NCBI RefSeq assembly: GCF_003058465.1
Contig: NZ_CP028901.1
Location: 2,666,001 to 2,730,000 of the forward strand
Direction of reading: 5' to 3'
Source of the DNA: Orrella marina
Lineage (GTDB): Bacteria > Pseudomonadota > Gammaproteobacteria > Burkholderiales > Burkholderiaceae_B
Length of the DNA stretch: 64,000 nucleotides
Shown here: piece by piece, positions 17,263-26,272 of the stretch
How positions within the stretch are numbered: position 1 is the first letter of the stretch
How the letters are laid out: the number at the start of each line of letters is the position of its first letter
Notes under the pieces: generated by a model
Databases searched by the model: none
The model's input: the letters and a program-made list of their open reading frames with translations, nothing else
What the model was told of the DNA's origin: nothing
Translations under genes and position numbers: made by a program

Positions 17263-19830
17263 ATGAGCACCACTGCGATATTTGAGGACAGGGACACCAG
17301 CACGGCGGTCAATGCGCGGATGCGGTTGACATGCAAGCGGGCCGCTGCACAAGCCTGCCATGCGATCGCCCCTGCCTGGCCACTGGACCAGTCCATCGCT
17401 GTCAACCCTTATCACCAGCGAACAGAACGACCGCTGCGTGAGATCGCTACCAGAATGGCGGTGTTTGCGGGCATCCATGTCTTCCCGCCGCGCGCATACT
17501 TTCGGCAAGCCTGGCAAGACGGAAGGATTCACATCCAGGATCTGGAACAGGCACTCAGAGGGTGCGGTGCCACAGGACAGGATGGACAGTCAGCCGATCA
17601 CGCGTTAAGCACTCGTATCTGCATTCAGGCACTGAACACTGAACCCGCTTTGCCACGCCTGCCCTTGCTGATGGATGTGCTAGACGATGACCCGGGGCGC
17701 CACACACGCCTGAACTGGCGTCAGGCCATCACGCACCAGATCAGTCAGACCTGCGCAGCGTACTTCGATCAGGATCAAGCAGACTGGCATCCTGATCGCG
17801 ACCAGGGTCTCTACACATTCTGGCGCAAGACTTTGAGCAGGGATCACGGGATCGGTACACTGATGGGGTTACCTGATCTTGGACTAGCCACACGTTCAAT
17901 CGCGATTGACGCCGACGCTGCGCTTACCCGTGTCCTGGGCCGAATCGGCCTGCCAGAGGCCGTCTGGGCTGACTACTTCGAAGCCGTCCTGCTAACGGTC
18001 AATGGCTGGGCCTCCTGGTGTGCCCATCTTGGTTGGCAGGCGCGTCTTCGTGGCGAGAAGGACAACCATCTGCATCAACTACTTGCCATTCGCCTTGCGT
18101 GGGGCGCCTTGCTCCTTGAGTGTAAAAGTGCAGACAGCTCCAGACACGCATTCGCAGCCATGAGAAGCCAGTGGGCACGCGCCTCTGAAACCCTGCGGCA
18201 AGCAGACAGCACGCTACACATCGACGAGATCTGGCAGTCTGCGCTGGACATCAGCTACCAGCGTAAACTGCTCGCCAAACTGAGGACACCAGCACCGCGG
18301 CTCCCCGTAACCGACGCCCCGTCGTGCCTTGCCTTTCAGGCTGTGTTCTGCATCGATGTCCGCAGTGAACCCATGCGGCGTGCGATCGAAACGGTCAATC
18401 CGCAAGCCCAGACCATTGGCTTTGCCGGATTCTTTGGGATGCCCGTGTTGTACACACCTGCGGGCACGTCAGCCAGCAGAGCACAACTGCCGGGCCTGTT
18501 TACGCCCTCCATGAACGTGACCGATCGCGTGATCACGCCAGTTACGCCAGTTACGCCAGCAAGACAGTCTGTGTCACTCAGCCAGACAAAACTGCTTGAT
18601 CGCCGGTATCGCAACTTTGCGAGCGGACAACCGTGGCAGGCAGCCAGCCACTGGCCCAGCGCAGCGTTCTCGTTTGTCGAGACGCTCGGACTCACCTATG
18701 TCAGAAAGCTTTCCGGCTGGCTTTTGCCGTCAGAAAGCAAAGCGGCAAACGATGATCTGACAGGGGTTCCGGCCAGATATCGCTCAATTCTGCGACCAGT
18801 TCTTACCACCCCCGATCTCGACACGAAAATCTCTCTTGCAGCAGGCATCCTGAGCACGATGGGATTGCTCAGGTTCGCCCCAGTGGTACTCCTGGTTGGA
18901 CACGAAAGTCAGTCTGCCAACAATGCACATGCATGCGCACTTGACTGCGGCGCCTGTGGCGGCCAATCGGGTCAAGTCAATGCGAGAGCCCTTGCCAGCC
19001 TGCTCAACGAACAGGGTGTACGCAAAGGACTAAAACAACTCAGCGTTGACATTCCTGAACATACAGCATTCGTCCCCGCCGTTCACAACACGACAACAGA
19101 CGAGATAACGTGCTTTGACCTTGACCTGCTGCCAGAATCAATTCAGCAGCAGTGTGCCCAGATCCAGAAGCAATTCAGACTCGCTGGGGACAAGGCCCGG
19201 GCAGAAAGAGCAGGGTCACTCGGACTGGAACCGTCTCTATCGGAGTCAAGCCTGCTAAAGAGCTTGCGCCGGCGGGCCAATGATGGTGCCCAGACCCGTC
19301 CCGAGTGGGGCTTGGCTGGCAATGCGGCCATCATCTTCGGCCAGCGTGATCTCACAAAAACCCTGGATCTCCAAGGCAGGGTCTTTCTGCATGATTACAA
19401 CCGGCGCGCAGATCCGCAGGGAGCCGTTCTTGAAGCCTTGCTGACCGGACCTTTGATGGTTGCCTGCTGGATCAACTGGCAATATCACGCCAGCACCAGC
19501 GATCCCGATCACATGGGTAGCGGCAATAAAGTTCTTCACAACGTCGTAGGGGGCCGCATCGGTGTCTTTGAGGGAAACGGCGGTGACCTGAGGATAGGGC
19601 TATCCCGACAGTCACTTCACGACGGCACCTCCTGGCGGCACGAACCAGTCAGACTGACGGTGATCGTCGATGCGCCCAAAGAACGTATCGATACCATCCT
19701 GAATCGACACCTGAACGTGGCCAGCCTGTTGCACAACCACTGGATCCACCTGTGGCAAAGAGACCCGGACGGATCTATCCACCGTTTCGTGTCAGGTCAA
19801 AAGGGGAAATGGGTGACAGTACAGGACTGA
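17263..19830 (+). CDS. dabA: DabA, carbonic-anhydrase-like subunit of DAB transporter
   Basis: An 855-aa DUF2309/UPF0753 protein. The zinc-site residues described for Halothiobacillus DabA are all present: Cys363 and Asp365 in FCIDVRSEPMRRAIE, His547 in LVGHESQSANNAHACALD, and Cys562 in CGACGG. The 15-residue spacing of the last two equals that known for the family. DabA converts CO2 to bicarbonate in the cytoplasm at the membrane, driven through DabB, and so raises internal inorganic carbon. In a heterotroph this supports anaplerotic carboxylation in low-CO2 air. A small in-frame TPV repeat (ITPVTPVTPAR) is the only oddity. No carboxysome or RuBisCO genes occur in the window. Confidence 0.92.
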   Translation: MSTTAIFEDRDTSTAVNARMRLTCKRAAAQACHAIAPAWPLDQSIAVNPYHQRTERPLREIATRMAVFAGIHVFPPRAYFRQAWQDGRIHIQDLEQALRGCGATGQDGQSADHALSTRICIQALNTEPALPRLPLLMDVLDDDPGRHTRLNWRQAITHQISQTCAAYFDQDQADWHPDRDQGLYTFWRKTLSRDHGIGTLMGLPDLGLATRSIAIDADAALTRVLGRIGLPEAVWADYFEAVLLTVNGWASWCAHLGWQARLRGEKDNHLHQLLAIRLAWGALLLECKSADSSRHAFAAMRSQWARASETLRQADSTLHIDEIWQSALDISYQRKLLAKLRTPAPRLPVTDAPSCLAFQAVFCIDVRSEPMRRAIETVNPQAQTIGFAGFFGMPVLYTPAGTSASRAQLPGLFTPSMNVTDRVITPVTPVTPARQSVSLSQTKLLDRRYRNFASGQPWQAASHWPSAAFSFVETLGLTYVRKLSGWLLPSESKAANDDLTGVPARYRSILRPVLTTPDLDTKISLAAGILSTMGLLRFAPVVLLVGHESQSANNAHACALDCGACGGQSGQVNARALASLLNEQGVRKGLKQLSVDIPEHTAFVPAVHNTTTDEITCFDLDLLPESIQQQCAQIQKQFRLAGDKARAERAGSLGLEPSLSESSLLKSLRRRANDGAQTRPEWGLAGNAAIIFGQRDLTKTLDLQGRVFLHDYNRRADPQGAVLEALLTGPLMVACWINWQYHASTSDPDHMGSGNKVLHNVVGGRIGVFEGNGGDLRIGLSRQSLHDGTSWRHEPVRLTVIVDAPKERIDTILNRHLNVASLLHNHWIHLWQRDPDGSIHRFVSGQKGKWVTVQD

Positions 19831-20009
19831 GGTAATGAACTTGTCACCCTAATGACTACATTCGGCGCCGTCCCATTCATGACCCGGTTTGGATGAGAGA
19901 GGCATACCCATTCAGGCACAGTTGCCGAAACTCACATAGGTTTTATGACTCTGACCGATGACACTTCGCTGAGCAGGCCGTTGCGGCCGCACAACAACGA
20001 CATTCGGAC

Positions 20010-21335
20010 ATGGAAAAAACTGTCATCTTCTGGTTCAGAAGCGACCTGCGGCTTCACGACCAACCTGCCTTGAAGGCAGCCATCGATTCTGGTGCAAGCA
20101 CGATACTGCCGGTTTACTGTCACCTGGACCAGGACATGGCCTCGCCCTGGGGATTCGCAAGACAACAAGGACTGCATCGACGGTACTGGATACAGCGTGC
20201 ACTGCAAGGCCTCGAACGCGAGTTGACCGGACTTGGCAGCACCTTGCTTCACTGCCTTGGTGCCCCGGAGAAAGTACTTCCCGAACTCGCCCGCTCCATC
20301 GGGACCCGCAGGATCTACTGCGAGTCGATCGCCGCCCCCTATGAAGAACAGGAAGTCGTCGCACTACGCGCAGCAGGGTTGTCCGTCACGACAGTCTGGC
20401 AAAGCTCGATGCTGGATCCGTACGATCTGCCTTGGCCAGCACAGAAGCTTCCCGCGTCATTCACTCCCTTCAGACAGGCGATAGAGTCGGCGCGCATTCA
20501 GCCTCCCGCCCCCTTGTCCGTGCCGATACGGTTGCCCGCAGCACCTGACATGGCAATTCCAGCCGGGCTATCGGGCAGACCTGCCACCCTGCCTGCACCC
20601 TTTCTGGATCCGCGGTCCTCGTTTCCTTATACGCAACCGGAGTTCGATGGAACAGAACAGGCTGGACTGACACATCTCGAGCAGTATCTCCACGCACGAA
20701 GGCCACACACCTACAAACAGACCCGTAACGACCTGACCGGAACCGGGTACTCGAGCAAATGGTCTCCGTGGCTCGCAACAGGCTCGCTCTCGGCACGTGA
20801 AGTCATGTCTCAACTGCGCGGGTTTGAGGAATCTTACGGTGCCAATGACGGAAGCTACTGGCTGTGGTTCGAACTTCTCTGGCGCGACTATTTCCGTTTC
20901 CTGCACCGTCAATATGGACAAAAGCTCTACAGACAGAGGGGACTGGCAGACTTCCAGCCGCCCAGATTTCATGCGGCAAGCGGCTACGCCGGGCACAACG
21001 AGGAAGGATTCTGGCGCTGGTGTCACTCTGAAACAGGACAGCCACTGATCGATGCTGCCATGCGAGAGTTGCGACTCACGGGATTCCTGAGCAATCGACT
21101 GCGACAGATCGTTGCGAGTTACCTGGTTCATGATATTGGTGGAGACTGGCGCGCCGGCGCGGCCTGGTTCGAATCACAATTGCTGGACTACGACCCGTAC
21201 AGCAACCAGGGAAACTGGCTGTACATTGCAGGACGCGGTACGGATCCACGAGGTGGTCGGCACTTCAACCTGCAAAAGCAAATGCAACAGTACGATCCAC
21301 AAGGCCGATATCAGCAAAAATGGAGCAAAGATTGA
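20010..21335 (+). CDS. DASH-type cryptochrome / photolyase
   Basis: A 441-aa FAD flavoprotein of the photolyase family. The N-terminal antenna-domain start is VIFWFRSDLRLHDQPAL. In the FAD domain are YKQTRNDLTGTGYSSKWSPW, LATGSLSAREV, WLWFELLWRDYFRF and, near the end, GNWLYIAGRGTDPRGGRHFN and YDPQGRYQQKW. The WLxFELLWRDYFRF segment and the G-x-G-x-DPR-x-x-R-x-FN ending are typical of cry-DASH, which repairs CPD lesions in single-stranded DNA and may sense blue light, using folate as antenna. Its stop overlaps the start of the second photolyase by 16 bases, so the two are co-expressed. Confidence 0.88.
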   Translation: MEKTVIFWFRSDLRLHDQPALKAAIDSGASTILPVYCHLDQDMASPWGFARQQGLHRRYWIQRALQGLERELTGLGSTLLHCLGAPEKVLPELARSIGTRRIYCESIAAPYEEQEVVALRAAGLSVTTVWQSSMLDPYDLPWPAQKLPASFTPFRQAIESARIQPPAPLSVPIRLPAAPDMAIPAGLSGRPATLPAPFLDPRSSFPYTQPEFDGTEQAGLTHLEQYLHARRPHTYKQTRNDLTGTGYSSKWSPWLATGSLSAREVMSQLRGFEESYGANDGSYWLWFELLWRDYFRFLHRQYGQKLYRQRGLADFQPPRFHAASGYAGHNEEGFWRWCHSETGQPLIDAAMRELRLTGFLSNRLRQIVASYLVHDIGGDWRAGAAWFESQLLDYDPYSNQGNWLYIAGRGTDPRGGRHFNLQKQMQQYDPQGRYQQKWSKD

Positions 21336-22903
21336 GCACCTCACTGTCCGGAAACCAAATCTCCATTACTCCGGCACACACTATTCGGCTCATTCTGGGT
21401 GACCAACTGAACCCGCGCCACCACTGGTTCGAGAACACGGATCCAGGTGTGCTGTACGTGTTGATGGAGGTTCGGCAAGAAACCGACTATGTCCTGCACC
21501 ATGCCCAGAAAATCATCGCGATCTTCGCTGCCATGCGCGCCTTTGCTGGCAAGCTGCGCCAACAGGGACACAGGGTCCGTTATGTAACGTTAGATGATCC
21601 TTCAAACCGGCACTCCATCACTGACAACCTTGATGCCCTTTTCGCCCGCTATCAGGCGCAACGCATGCAATGGCAACTTCCGGATGAATGGCGCCTTGAT
21701 CAATGTCTGCAAAACTGGGCCAAAGCCGGGACATTCGAATATGAAACCGTGGACACCGATCACTTCCTGACCGACCGCAACGAGATGTCCCACCTGTTTA
21801 AAGGGCGCAAGCAATGGCTGATGGAACACTTCTATCGGGTCATGCGCAGAAAATGGAACGTCCTGATTGCGGCAGATGGATCACCGGTCGGTGGAAAATG
21901 GAACTTTGACAAGGAAAACCGTAAGCCGTGGCCAGGCACACCAGCCGAGCCTGACGACACTCGCTCTGTCCACGATCACAGTGCGCTCTGGGCCATGATA
22001 GAAGGCTGCGGTGTCAAAAGTTTTGGGGATTCTCAGGCGCAGACGTTTCGCTGGCCTTGTGATCGTGATGAAGCGCTTTCCCAGCTCGAGGCATTTGTCG
22101 AGCACACTTTGCCACACTTCGGGGACTACGAGGACGCGATGAGTGTCAGCAGTGAACGACTGTTTCACAGCCTGCTGTCCTTTGCACTCAACACAAAAAT
22201 GCTGCATCCGCTTGAGGTCGTGAGGCGAGTCGAGCAAGCTCATGAAGCTGGGCACGCCCCCCTGGCAGCGGTTGAAGGCTTCATCCGCCAGATTATCGGC
22301 TGGCGCGAATATGTCCGAGGCATCTACTGGTCGCAGATGCCTGGATACGACCAACTCAACGGACTTGATCATCATCGCCCGCTGCCGTCGTGGTTCTGGA
22401 CCGGACAGACCCGAATGAACTGCCTGCGCCATAGCATCGGCCAGTCACTCAAAACAGCCCATGCTCATCATATCCAGAGACTGATGGTGATCGGAAACTT
22501 CTCGCTATTGGCAGGTCTTGACCCACAGGAGTTGCATCGGTGGTACCTGGGCGTATACATCGACGCGTTCGAATGGGTGGAACTTCCCAATACAGCGGGA
22601 ATGAGCCAATGGGCAGATCAGGGACTGATAGCCACCAAACCCTACGTCAGCAGCGCGGCATACATCGACCGCATGAGTGATTACTGCAAAACCTGTCATT
22701 ACAACAAAAAGCAGAAAACTTCCGATCAAGCCTGCCCATTCAACGCGCTTTACTGGAATTTCTTTGAACACCATGGACCAACCCTGCGTCAAAACCCCCG
22801 TCTGGTTATGGCGTACCGACAAATCGGCAAAATGAACAACGAGCAACGGGCAGAAATCAGAAACCGTGCGCAGTGGATTCTGGAACACATCGAATCACTC
22901 TAG
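21320..22903 (+). CDS. FeS-type prokaryotic (6-4) photolyase, CryB/PhrB group
   Basis: A 527-aa protein of the iron-sulfur bacterial cryptochrome/photolyase group. It begins with RLILGDQLNPRHHWF and ends with the cluster-binding C-x2-C-x12-C in CKTCHYNKKQKTSDQACPFN, with a further Cys in RMNCLRHSIGQ. These match the four 4Fe-4S ligands of Agrobacterium PhrB. FAD-domain elements include FIRQIIGWREYVRGIYW and FEWVELPNTAGMSQWAD. Relatives repair (6-4) photoproducts and carry 6,7-dimethyl-8-ribityllumazine as antenna. It starts inside the end of the cry-DASH gene, and an SDR gene follows after 21 bases. The antenna type makes the pteridine-type genes 11 kb upstream notable. Confidence 0.9.
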   Translation: MEQRLSTSLSGNQISITPAHTIRLILGDQLNPRHHWFENTDPGVLYVLMEVRQETDYVLHHAQKIIAIFAAMRAFAGKLRQQGHRVRYVTLDDPSNRHSITDNLDALFARYQAQRMQWQLPDEWRLDQCLQNWAKAGTFEYETVDTDHFLTDRNEMSHLFKGRKQWLMEHFYRVMRRKWNVLIAADGSPVGGKWNFDKENRKPWPGTPAEPDDTRSVHDHSALWAMIEGCGVKSFGDSQAQTFRWPCDRDEALSQLEAFVEHTLPHFGDYEDAMSVSSERLFHSLLSFALNTKMLHPLEVVRRVEQAHEAGHAPLAAVEGFIRQIIGWREYVRGIYWSQMPGYDQLNGLDHHRPLPSWFWTGQTRMNCLRHSIGQSLKTAHAHHIQRLMVIGNFSLLAGLDPQELHRWYLGVYIDAFEWVELPNTAGMSQWADQGLIATKPYVSSAAYIDRMSDYCKTCHYNKKQKTSDQACPFNALYWNFFEHHGPTLRQNPRLVMAYRQIGKMNNEQRAEIRNRAQWILEHIESL

Positions 22904-22924
22904 GCATTACTCGAGGACAGCCAT

Positions 22925-23623
22925 ATGAAGTCCCTTCCAAATGGATATAACGCACTGATCATTGGCTCAACTGGTGAGATCGGCTCGGCGTTCGCCGAGT
23001 ACCTGGAAAAAGATCCAGGTTGTTCGAACCTTGTCAGACTCAGCCGAAACAGCACCCCACCCCTGGACTACAACGACGAATCAAGTATCGCCGATGCAGC
23101 GCGGCAACTGCGGTCTCAAGCGCCCTTTCACCTGATCCTCATTGCAACTGGCATGCTGCATCAGGCAAACCAGTTGCCAGAGAAACGCCTGTCCGGGCTG
23201 ACCGCACAACAGATGGCAGACAATTTCAGGATCAACACTATCGGTCCGGCGCTCACCATTGCCCAATTCTCTCCATTACTCGCAAGGGACTCGCGCAGTC
23301 TGATGGGCGTGCTTTCAGCCAAGATCGGCAGCATAGGTGACAATCGTCTCGGTGGCTGGTATAGCTACCGAGCATCCAAGGCAGCGTTGAACATGGTCGT
23401 CCGGACCGCAGCAATCGAGCTGGCTCGCACTCACCCAATGGCCGCACTGGTCGCTTTGCATCCCGGTACGGTTAACAGCCGACTTTCAGCGCCATTTCGC
23501 GGTGCCGAGATCGGACGCCCCGCAACAGATGCTGCGAGCGACCTGCTTTCGGTTCTTGACCAGCTTAGTTCCGACAACTCCGGAACCTTCTGGTCCTACA
23601 ACGGCGAACAACTGCCCTGGTAG
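22925..23623 (+). CDS. Short-chain dehydrogenase/reductase (CsgA/C-factor-like)
   Basis: A 232-aa SDR. The cofactor motif is LIIGSTGEIGSAFAEYL, an IATGML segment stands in place of NNAG, the catalytic Ser is in GVLSAKIGSIGDN, and the Tyr/Lys pair is in GWYSYRASKAALNM. LHPGTVNSRLSAPF and a closing GEQLPW are typical of the C-factor-like SDRs that often travel with photolyase genes. It directly follows the FeS photolyase (21-base gap) and is likely in the same operon, but no biochemical role there is established. The following 244 bases up to slyX hold no gene that I can support. Confidence 0.85.
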   Translation: MKSLPNGYNALIIGSTGEIGSAFAEYLEKDPGCSNLVRLSRNSTPPLDYNDESSIADAARQLRSQAPFHLILIATGMLHQANQLPEKRLSGLTAQQMADNFRINTIGPALTIAQFSPLLARDSRSLMGVLSAKIGSIGDNRLGGWYSYRASKAALNMVVRTAAIELARTHPMAALVALHPGTVNSRLSAPFRGAEIGRPATDAASDLLSVLDQLSSDNSGTFWSYNGEQLPW

Positions 23624-23867
23624 CCAGATGACCCGAAGCGCTACTGGCCTTCATTGGACCCACCCCTTCCCTTGCCGGGCATGAGCAGTTGGCCGCGCTC
23701 CAATGGCAGACCTGTCCGTTGCTCACCCCAGTCAAGTGACTTGAAAGTGGTTTGTCTCGGAGGTTTCACTGGAACATCCGACCTTGCCATCGATCAAACG
23801 ATCTACAATTATTTAAAGTATTTGCACACTGATATGCATCCCACCAACGCTAGAAGGCTCATTCACC

Positions 23868-24083
23868 ATGCAGAAATCCGAAATTGAGGAACGGCTCGAA
23901 CGGATCGAAACCAAACTGAGTTTTGCGGAGGATCTGCTCGAAGAACTCAACAACCTGGCGTTTCGTCAACAAGCACAGATTGATCGTCTCGACGCTCAGA
24001 TACGCCAGATTCAAGAACGATCTGAGCACTCTAGCGGCGCGCACGCGCGCGACCCCAGAGACGATATTCCGCCCCACTATTGA
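23868..24083 (+). CDS. slyX: SlyX-like small coiled-coil protein
   Basis: A 71-aa acidic protein that is almost entirely one coiled-coil helix (IEERLERIETKLSFAEDLLE, then LNNLAFRQQAQIDRLDAQI) with a proline-rich tail ending PPHY. This is the pattern of SlyX, whose function is not known. The stop codon overlaps the ATG of the rhodanese lipoprotein (ATGA), so the two are translationally coupled. Confidence 0.85.
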   Translation: MQKSEIEERLERIETKLSFAEDLLEELNNLAFRQQAQIDRLDAQIRQIQERSEHSSGAHARDPRDDIPPHY

Positions 24084-24528
24084 GTTCACCACACATGTTC
24101 AGGAAAACTCTTCTCTGTCTGGCAACGGCACTCCTGGTATCCGCCTGCTCGGGTGAAGACGCCCGGCAGCTGACAGCACCAGAAGCCTTCGAACAAGCTC
24201 AGGCTGGCGAGATCACACTGATCGACATCAGGCGTCCGGACGAATGGAAGCAGACTGGTCTGGCAAGGGATGTTGTCGCGATCGACATGAACCACCCGCA
24301 AGGCATCCCCGGATTTGCAAAAGAGGTTGCGCGAACAGTCAACAACGATCTCGATGCACCCATTGTCTTGATATGTCGCACTGGCAACCGCAGCAGTCGC
24401 ATGGCCGAGATTCTATCGGAAACAGGATTCACCAACGTCAAACATATCCCGAAGGTATGCTCGGTAGTTCAGATGGTCCTGGCTGGGTGGCACGCGGGTT
24501 ACCGGTTGAACCTTGCGCACAGTGCTAG
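24080..24528 (+). pseudogene. Rhodanese-domain lipoprotein, one-base frameshift near the end
   Basis: A single rhodanese domain behind a lipoprotein signal (LLVSACSG, lipobox Cys). Domain elements are ITLIDIRRPDEW and the active-site loop LICRTGNRSSRM. As written, the frame leaves the family after FTNVKHIP and would run to 24652 with unrelated residues. One base earlier the expected ending EGMLGSSDGPGWVARGLPVE appears and stops at 24528. Restoring one C in the CCC at about 24448-24450 repairs the gene to about 149 aa. The start is ATG 24080, overlapping the slyX stop; ATG 24095 is possible. Sulfurtransferase activity is expected at the periplasmic face. A consensus error is more likely than a real mutation. 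Confidence 0.8.
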
Positions 24529-24636
24529 AGAGCCCCGATACTCTGATGAGAGACACTCGTCGCATGTGAAACAATGCGAGTGTGGCCTGCTCGAATGCCA
24601 ACCTGGCAGCCTTGCTGGCGCAGGCGAGCCAGACAC

Positions 24637-24658
24637 AAAAAACCCCGCGTAAACGGGG
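24637..24658 (-). terminator. Rho-independent terminator of ychF
   Basis: On the minus strand CCCCG and CGGGG flank a six-base loop and are followed by six T. It lies 54 bases behind the ychF stop. The read-through frame of the broken rhodanese gene would run into it from the other side. Confidence 0.8.
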
Positions 24659-24674
24659 TGGTTGGCATGCTGTC

Positions 24675-24700
24675 ACTGTTCACGGGATACCGTGAACAGT
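24675..24700. other. 11-bp perfect hairpin between ychF and its terminator
   Basis: The arms ACTGTTCACGG and CCGTGAACAGT enclose the tetraloop GATA. It lies 12 bases after the ychF stop and before the terminator, with no T run of its own. It could protect the ychF mRNA 3' end or be a protein-binding dyad; which is not decidable here. Confidence 0.5.
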
Positions 24701-24711
24701 ATTGCACCTGG

Positions 24712-25803
24712 CTAGACGTTGAACAGGAAGTTCATGACGTCACCATCCTGCACCACATACTCCTTGCCCTCTGATCGCATCTTGCCGGCTTCCTTCGCAC
24801 CCTGCTCACCTTTGCAGGCAATAAAGTCCTCGTATGCGATTGTCTGCGCCCGGATGAAACCCCGCTCAAAATCCGTGTGGATCACGCCTGCTGCCTGGGG
24901 CGCCGATGCACCGACGGGTACTGTCCAGGCACGCACCTCTTTCACACCAGCCGTGAAGTAAGTCTGCAATCCCAGCAGTCTGAATGCAGCCCTGATCAGT
25001 CGGTTCAGTCCTGGCTCTTGCATACCCATGTCTGCCAGGAAGATCTCTTTGTCCTCGTCAGGCAGATCCGCAATCTCGGCCTCGGTCGCGGCACAGATTG
25101 CAACTACGGGCGCGCCGCGCTTTTCTGCGTACTCTTTCAGGTTGTCCAGGAGAGGATTGCTGTCAAAGCCATGCTCGCTCACGTTACCAACGTACATAGC
25201 AGGTTTGGCCGTGATCAGACACAAAGGCGAGAGAAGTTTGCGCTCGCCTTCATCCAGGTCCAAGGTGCGTACAGGATGCCCCTGATCAAGGTGTTTGACA
25301 CATTGCTCAAGGATGGTGACCAGTTTCTGCGCATCCTTGTCACCAGATCGCGCTGTTTTCTGGTGCCGGTGCAATGACTTCTCAACCGTTTGCAGATCAG
25401 CCAGCGCCAGCTCCGTTTCAATGACTTCGATATCAGCAATCGGATCCACACGGCCTGCGACGTGAATTACGTTGTCATCCTCAAAACACCGAACCACATT
25501 GACGATCGCGTCAGTTTCCCGAATGTGCGACAGAAACTGGTTTCCAAGCCCCTCGCCCTGGCTCGCTCCAGCGACCAGTCCGGCAATATCCACGAACTCG
25601 ACAGTCGCGGGCAGAATGCGCTCTGGCTTCACAATCCCGGCAAGACTCTCAAGCCTCGGATCAGGAACCTCGACCACGCCAACGTTGGGTTCAATGGTGC
25701 AGAAAGGATAGTTTTCTGCGGCGATTCCCGCTTTGGTCAGCGCATTAAAAAGAGTGGACTTGCCAACGTTGGGCAGACCAACAATACCGCACTTCAAACT
25801 CAT
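24712..25803 (-). CDS. ychF: YchF, redox-sensitive P-loop ATPase (OLA1 family)
   Basis: A 363-aa protein, the same length as E. coli YchF, taking the ATG at 25803 ([19 protein letters not shown]); the frame is open for 67 more codons upstream without family character. P loop [15 protein letters not shown], switch region [19 protein letters not shown]3 [18 protein letters not shown], and the TGS domain near the C terminus ([15 protein letters not shown], ending [11 protein letters not shown]). YchF binds the 50S/70S ribosome, prefers ATP to GTP, and acts in stress and initiation fidelity. A monocistronic gene with its own terminator; in many relatives it adjoins pth. Confidence 0.96.
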   Translation of the reverse strand: MSLKCGIVGLPNVGKSTLFNALTKAGIAAENYPFCTIEPNVGVVEVPDPRLESLAGIVKPERILPATVEFVDIAGLVAGASQGEGLGNQFLSHIRETDAIVNVVRCFEDDNVIHVAGRVDPIADIEVIETELALADLQTVEKSLHRHQKTARSGDKDAQKLVTILEQCVKHLDQGHPVRTLDLDEGERKLLSPLCLITAKPAMYVGNVSEHGFDSNPLLDNLKEYAEKRGAPVVAICAATEAEIADLPDEDKEIFLADMGMQEPGLNRLIRAAFRLLGLQTYFTAGVKEVRAWTVPVGASAPQAAGVIHTDFERGFIRAQTIAYEDFIACKGEQGAKEAGKMRSEGKEYVVQDGDVMNFLFNV

Positions 25804-26272
25804 TGAACTTCCTCGGGAAACAAGATGGACACCAGAGCTGCGATACAAGAGGTACGGGTGACGCAACAGACACCAGGCAACCTCAACGGTGCGCATAGCA
25901 ATTACCGGCGGGCTTTCAACGCCTGGCCAGCCGCACCACATGCACTCAGGCATCGTGACAAACCCGTCAGGTTGCTGCCTCGTGGCATACAGGAAACCTG
26001 TCAACGGGTCGCGAAACCCCCGATTTTAACCCGCTAACAAGACGACCTCCGAACTCACGAGATTTCTCCAACGAGTTATACCCAGACGTCCGAGGATGAA
26101 CAGGACATTCCTGCACTTTCCGGTCGTTTACTCACGTGCGCGTTGACCGGCAAGAGTTGCTGCGTGCTATCTTGGATCATCGCTGGCAACCTTTATGTGA
26201 AACGGCCGAGCCAGGCATCTGCGGGTTGCCTCAATCACTTTGAACGACTTGAAGAACACTTTCCGTAGCATC

